In this document: one piece after another, positions 40,080 through 43,509 of the stretch | Numbering within the stretch: the stretch's first letter is position 1 | Layout: every line of letters starts with the position of its first letter | Assembly: GCA_028279425.1 (NCBI GenBank) | Contig: JANQNV010000043.1 | Location: forward strand, 1 to 43,509 | DNA from: Longimicrobiales bacterium | GTDB taxonomy: Bacteria; Gemmatimonadota; Gemmatimonadetes; Longimicrobiales; Gaopeijiaceae | Direction of reading: 5' to 3' | DNA: 43,509 bases | Position numbers and translations under genes: made by a program | Notes under the pieces: generated by a model | What the model was told of the DNA's origin: nothing | The model's input: only the letters and a program-made list of their open reading frames with translations | The model's database searches: none

Positions 40080-42443
40080 CTAGAAGCCGTCTCCTGCCGA
40101 GGCCGGAATCACCGCCCCTTCCGTCAGTTCACGGACCAGATCGGGCATCTGATAGACCGACGCCAGCGCCTCGAGAATCCCGCGCGCATCGACCGTGACC
40201 GACCGGTTCAGCTCAGGCAGGTAGATGTAGTCTCCAGGCAGGCTCTCGATGTTGCCGTCGAACACGACTCCGACGACCCGCAGGTCGGCATCGAGGACGG
40301 GTGAGCCGGAGTTGCCCCCGATGATGTCGACGGTCGAAACGAAGTTCACCGGTGTGGACAGATCGAGGTCGGCCGGCGGAGTCTGCCACCGGGGAGGGAG
40401 GTACCACGGCGACGACTCGGGATCGTCGAGGTACTCCGGCGCGAAGGCGTGATGGCGGTCGTACATGCCGTAGAAGGTGGTCGACACGGGCGCCTGGGTC
40501 CCGTTGTACGCGTATCCCGTCGCGATCCCGTCGGCGATCCTCAGCGAGAAGGTGGCGTCGGGCGGTACGTCGGTGCCGTAGATCTGGTATCGAGCGCGTC
40601 CCAGAAGCGCCGCGATCTCGGCCTCCCTCTGGCCGGCCTGTCCCACGACCTGCTGGAAACGCGCGAAGGCCGGGACGTAGAAGCCCACGAAACGGAGTGC
40701 CGGGTCGTTCACGTCGATCACCCCGGTGCGCACCGCCTCGACCGCCTGGGCCGAGTCGGCGAGTGCCGACTGGTCGACCAGCGCCGCCGCGGCCCCCTCG
40801 GGCGTACGACCACCGAGCAGGTTCAGGACCCAGCGTTCGCCCTGCCCGTATGCGTCGATGAAGTCCTGGATCCGGGCCTCGATGAGCATCTGATCGAGCA
40901 CCTCGGGTCGGTCTCCGATGGCCATCAACTGCTCCATCAGACCCGCCGTGGCCGTCTCCGGGGCACCCTGCTGACGGGCGTTGATGATCTGGAAGGCGAG
41001 CAGCGCACGGTGCAAGGTGGGTGAGGCGTAGTCGCCGATGTTCAGCCCCAGGAAGGCACCGAATCCCTCCGGCGCCTCGCGCTTGCGCGTCTGGATATCG
41101 GCCAGCTCATCGATCAATCCACCGTGACTGGCCAGCAAGACGGGATCCGCTTCGATCGCTCGTTGGAAACTCCGCTCGGTATCCGCACGCCGCGCGAGGA
41201 TGATCGGATCGGCCATCCCCTCGAGCTGCCCCGAGTAGGCCTTGTCGGAGTTCAGCAATCCGAACAGAACGTTCCGCAGGTCGTACTCCTCGGCATCGGC
41301 GGGGTAGGCCTCGATGTACTCCTCGAGCACGGCCGCACGACTGCGCAGGAACTCGAGCACCTTGCGATCCGAGACGTCTCGGCGGAACAGAAGCTCGGCG
41401 ACGGTCTGAAGCCTCGACGTCGAGCCTGGATTCCCCACGATGAAGACCGGGTCACCGGGCGCCACACCGTCGGTCGCGAAGGGGAAGTACTCGTCGGTGC
41501 GGAGGGGGGCCCCCTCGTCGTCGTACACGCGGAAGAAGGCGAAGTCCAGATTGTAGCGCGGGTAGGTGAAGTTGTCGGGATCGCCGCCGAAGAACCCGAT
41601 CTGAAGCTCGGGCGCCATCACCAGCTTCACATTCGTGTACGAGCGGAACACGTAGGCCGAAAACCGGCCCCCGTTGTACAGCGAGACGATCTCGACCTTG
41701 AACCCCGCGTCTTCTCCGCCGCGCTGCTCGAGCAGTCGCTCGATGATTTCATCCGACTTCTCGTCGATCTTCTGAGTCCGCGGATCTCCCGTCCGGTCGC
41801 CCACCGCCTCGTCCATCTCGGCCGTGACATCGACGATCGCCACCAGCTGATCGGCTTCGAAATCCTCCACGGGACGCTCGTCTTCGAGACTCTGGGCGTA
41901 GAAGCCGTCGTCGAGCAGGCTCTCTCCCTCACCGCTGACCTGCGACACGAAGTCGCGCGCACAGTGGTGGTTGGTCATGACGAGCCCGTGGGGCGATACG
42001 AAGCTGGCCGAGCACGACGGAATGCGGAGGGCGCCCAGCCGAGCCCGCGCGAACCAGGCGCTGTCGGCCTCGATCCCGTAGGTGTCCTGGAAGTAGTCGG
42101 CAGGCGGCACGTCGAACGTCCACATGCGCCCCTGATCGAACTCACCGGCTCTCACCGTGTCGAGCGACACCCCGAACGCGGTGCCGGTAACCACCTCGGT
42201 CGCCATGTCGACCACCTGCCCCGGTTCGGTATCGGTCTGCACCGGTTGGCGAGTACCGGCGTCGACCGGAGCCTCGGCCGGAGGGCCGTCGGCGGAGGGT
42301 GGGGGTCCGAGGTCGACCCCCGGCGCACGACCCGTTCCAGGCGGCGGTACCATCGTGGGCGCACACCCGATGAAGAAGAACGAGAGGGCGGACATCATGA
42401 CGACGGGGACGAGCGCGCGGCGGGGCATCGACGATAGTGACAT
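40080..42443 (-). CDS. S46-family dipeptidyl-peptidase (DPP7-like), lipoprotein
   Basis: 787 residues from ATG at 42443 (an ATG at 42428 is an alternative). The signal LVPVVMMSALSFFFIGC ends in a lipobox cysteine (Cys27), then a Pro-rich linker of about 60 residues. The S46 triad is visible: His in LVMTNHHCARDF (about 159-160), Asp in YPRYNLDFAFFRVY, and Ser in IIGGNSGSPVLDA. These chymotrypsin-fold exopeptidases release dipeptides from N-termini. The residue that I recall as separating DPP7 (Gly) from the acidic-specific DPP11 (Arg) is Gly here (VVFDGNIES), suggesting DPP7-like broad specificity. It probably acts in the periplasm or at the surface in peptide feeding. A -10 box precedes it. 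Confidence 0.9.
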   Translation of the reverse strand: MSLSSMPRRALVPVVMMSALSFFFIGCAPTMVPPPGTGRAPGVDLGPPPSADGPPAEAPVDAGTRQPVQTDTEPGQVVDMATEVVTGTAFGVSLDTVRAGEFDQGRMWTFDVPPADYFQDTYGIEADSAWFARARLGALRIPSCSASFVSPHGLVMTNHHCARDFVSQVSGEGESLLDDGFYAQSLEDERPVEDFEADQLVAIVDVTAEMDEAVGDRTGDPRTQKIDEKSDEIIERLLEQRGGEDAGFKVEIVSLYNGGRFSAYVFRSYTNVKLVMAPELQIGFFGGDPDNFTYPRYNLDFAFFRVYDDEGAPLRTDEYFPFATDGVAPGDPVFIVGNPGSTSRLQTVAELLFRRDVSDRKVLEFLRSRAAVLEEYIEAYPADAEEYDLRNVLFGLLNSDKAYSGQLEGMADPIILARRADTERSFQRAIEADPVLLASHGGLIDELADIQTRKREAPEGFGAFLGLNIGDYASPTLHRALLAFQIINARQQGAPETATAGLMEQLMAIGDRPEVLDQMLIEARIQDFIDAYGQGERWVLNLLGGRTPEGAAAALVDQSALADSAQAVEAVRTGVIDVNDPALRFVGFYVPAFARFQQVVGQAGQREAEIAALLGRARYQIYGTDVPPDATFSLRIADGIATGYAYNGTQAPVSTTFYGMYDRHHAFAPEYLDDPESSPWYLPPRWQTPPADLDLSTPVNFVSTVDIIGGNSGSPVLDADLRVVGVVFDGNIESLPGDYIYLPELNRSVTVDARGILEALASVYQMPDLVRELTEGAVIPASAGDGF

Positions 42444-42500
42444 GACCAGGTGGGATGTGCCGGAGGCGGCGGGGGTGGGGTGTCGCGGATCTACGAATCC

Positions 42501-42506
42501 AGTATA
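42501..42506 (-). promoter_or_regulatory. -10 box of the S46 peptidase gene
   Basis: TATACT on the minus strand within an AT-rich patch (GCATATACTGG), about 57 bp before the start. The -35 position at 17 bp spacing reads GGATCC, a poor match, so an activator or another sigma factor may be needed. Confidence 0.4.
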
Positions 42507-42542
42507 TGCCGGCGAGGGGCGTTGGATCCCCGCCCGAAACGA

Positions 42543-42579
42543 CGACCGCCCCACCCGGGCGAACCGGGTGGGGCGGTCG
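42543..42579 (-). terminator. Strong intrinsic terminator after the fasciclin gene
   Basis: A perfect 16-bp stem (CGACCGCCCCACCCGG pairing with its complement, five-base loop GCGAA on the plus strand), 37 bp downstream of the fasciclin stop. On the minus strand it is followed by TCGTCGTTTCGGG. Confidence 0.8.
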
Positions 42580-42616
42580 ATTCGACCCCGAAGACGATCG
42601 GGGCTCCTCTTCCGAG

Positions 42617-43509
42617 CTACGGTGTCGGCGGAAGAAGGACGGCGTCGATCACGTGGATCACGCCGTTGGCGGCCTCCACGTCGGTGACGACCACGTGGAC
42701 CGTGTTCTGCGCACCCTCGATCTGCGGACCCTCTGCGGGCAGGCGCACCGTGATACCGCCACCCTGCAGCGTCGTGGCCATCAGGCCATCCGACAGGTCG
42801 CCCGCACGCACCTCACCACTCAGCACGTGGTAGAGCAGGATGTCGGCCAGGACCGCCGGATCCGTGGGGATCGCCGCCAGCTCGGCGAACGCCGCATCGG
42901 TCGGAGCGAACACGGTGTATCCCATGCCCGCGTTGTCCCCGCGCAGCGCACCTTCGAGACCGGCCGTCTGGACGGCGCCCACGAGGGTGCCAAACCCGTT
43001 GACGACGGCCTGATCGACGATGTCGAGGTTTTCCAGAAGTACGCCGTCGATCAGGTGAATGACCCCGTTTTCGGTCACGATGTCGGTCGCCACGATGTTG
43101 GCGCCGTTCACCTTCGGGCCGCCGTCGAGGTCGATCGTCACAGTGTTGCCTTCCACCGTCGCCACCTCGGCACCGTCGACCAGGTCGGCGGCCCGGATGT
43201 CACCGGGGATGACGTGGTAGGTCAACACCTTCTGAAGCAGAGCGATGTTGGCCGGCTCCAACAGACGGCCGAGCTGGTCGGCCGGAATCTGCGCGAAGGC
43301 CGAGTTGAGGGGCGCGAAGACCGTGAACGGTCCCGGACCCGACAGCACACCCGCCAGATCGGCCGCACCCACCGCCGTCACCAGCGTCGAGACCTCACCC
43401 TCGGTCGAGGCGCGCTCGACGATGTTCAGGCTCTCGAGCAGCACACCGTCGATCAGGTGGATCACACCGTTTTCGGTCACGATGTCGGTCGCCACGACGT
43501 TGGCGCCGT
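42617..43509 (-). CDS. Tandem fasciclin (FAS1)-domain protein, 5' end cut by window edge
   Basis: The frame is open to the right edge, so the start lies outside. Two full FAS1 domains are seen (VERASTEGEVSTLVTAVGAA ... and VDQAVVNGFGTLVGAVQTA ...), each with TVFAPxxxAF, YHV and the closing VIHLIDGVLL; the edge carries the end of at least one more domain. FAS1 proteins are exported adhesion or surface proteins, but the N-terminal signal is not visible. The segment ATDIVTENGVIHLIDGVLLE occurs in two consecutive domains with near-identical DNA (134 codons apart), showing recent domain duplication. A strong hairpin terminator follows the stop. Confidence 0.88.
   Translation of the reverse strand, partial: GANVVATDIVTENGVIHLIDGVLLESLNIVERASTEGEVSTLVTAVGAADLAGVLSGPGPFTVFAPLNSAFAQIPADQLGRLLEPANIALLQKVLTYHVIPGDIRAADLVDGAEVATVEGNTVTIDLDGGPKVNGANIVATDIVTENGVIHLIDGVLLENLDIVDQAVVNGFGTLVGAVQTAGLEGALRGDNAGMGYTVFAPTDAAFAELAAIPTDPAVLADILLYHVLSGEVRAGDLSDGLMATTLQGGGITVRLPAEGPQIEGAQNTVHVVVTDVEAANGVIHVIDAVLLPPTP
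43065..43095. repeat. FAS1 domain direct repeat, copy 1
   Basis: A 31-bp block starting CCGTTTTCGGTCACG on the plus strand is identical at 43467-43497, 402 bp away, inside a longer stretch of high similarity. It encodes VATDIVTENG in successive FAS1 domains. Confidence 0.85.
43467..43497. repeat. FAS1 domain direct repeat, copy 2
   Basis: Identical over 31 bp to 43065-43095; the similarity runs on to the window edge, so further copies may lie beyond it. Confidence 0.85.

Noticed and set aside
41124..42437. Plus-strand open frame of 437 codons opposite the S46 peptidase, and similar frames at 33166-34716 and 3246-4319
   Set aside because: Antisense shadows of well-supported genes; compositions are His/Arg-rich and no motif is recognisable.
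1..43509. CRISPR arrays, tRNA or rRNA genes, prophage or transposase genes
   Set aside because: No regularly spaced repeats, cloverleaf with CCA end, rRNA-like sequence or integrase/transposase motif was seen on either strand.

Overview
The window is GC-rich, densely packed chromosomal DNA from a diderm (Gram-negative-type) bacterium. It carries a TamA/TamB outer-membrane pair, Lgt and several lipobox-bearing lipoproteins. Predicted lipoproteins with aspartate- and glycine-rich mature parts, an S46 dipeptidyl-peptidase, an M56 peptidase joined to TonB domains with a BlaI repressor, fasciclin repeats, a stand-alone PASTA protein and a stand-alone YbbR protein together suggest Gemmatimonadota or a close relative. 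That placement is an inference from gene content and composition; no rRNA gene or other taxonomic marker was compared. I see no tRNA, rRNA, CRISPR array, prophage or insertion sequence.

Almost everything is coded on the minus strand, so transcription runs from high to low coordinates. From the right edge: a tandem fasciclin-domain protein (cut by the window end), a lipoprotein S46 peptidase, an EF-G paralogue, then yebC-ruvC-ruvA. Next comes a 4.2-kb block that separates ruvA from ruvB: a plus-strand methyltransferase, a blaI/M56-TonB regulatory pair with its own operators, a plus-strand CIA30-like gene and a small lipoprotein gene. Then follows a long run of tightly coupled housekeeping genes: ruvB-queA-lipoprotein-tgt-yajC-def-fmt-thiE-thiS-thiG-rsmB-PASTA, and after a probable promoter/operator, resA-ybbR-tsaD-lgt-phosphoesterase-small membrane protein-tamA-tamB. 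Many junctions are 1-8 bp start/stop overlaps, which points to translational coupling. A plus-strand universal stress gene ends against tamB. To the left lie uvrA, ybjN-pspA, a D-amino-acid transaminase with a metallo-beta-lactamase lipoprotein, a 157-bp inverted-repeat element, ilvE with a possible attenuator, and a membrane protein of the Gcr 'site-specific recombinase' family (cut by the left end).

Functionally the window covers DNA repair and Holliday-junction processing (uvrA, ruvABC), translation and tRNA modification (def, fmt, rsmB, tsaD, queA, tgt, fusA-like, yebC), protein export and envelope building (yajC, lgt, tamAB, resA), envelope stress (pspA, usp), thiazole/thiamine synthesis (thiESG) and amino-acid transamination (ilvE, dat). 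The least ordinary parts are the regulatory island splitting ruvA from ruvB, the M56 protein with two TonB C-terminal domains and paired ACTA-N6-TAGT operators, the unknown 65-residue membrane protein overlapping both neighbours ahead of tamAB, and the inverted-repeat element that supplies the stop codon of a lipoprotein gene.
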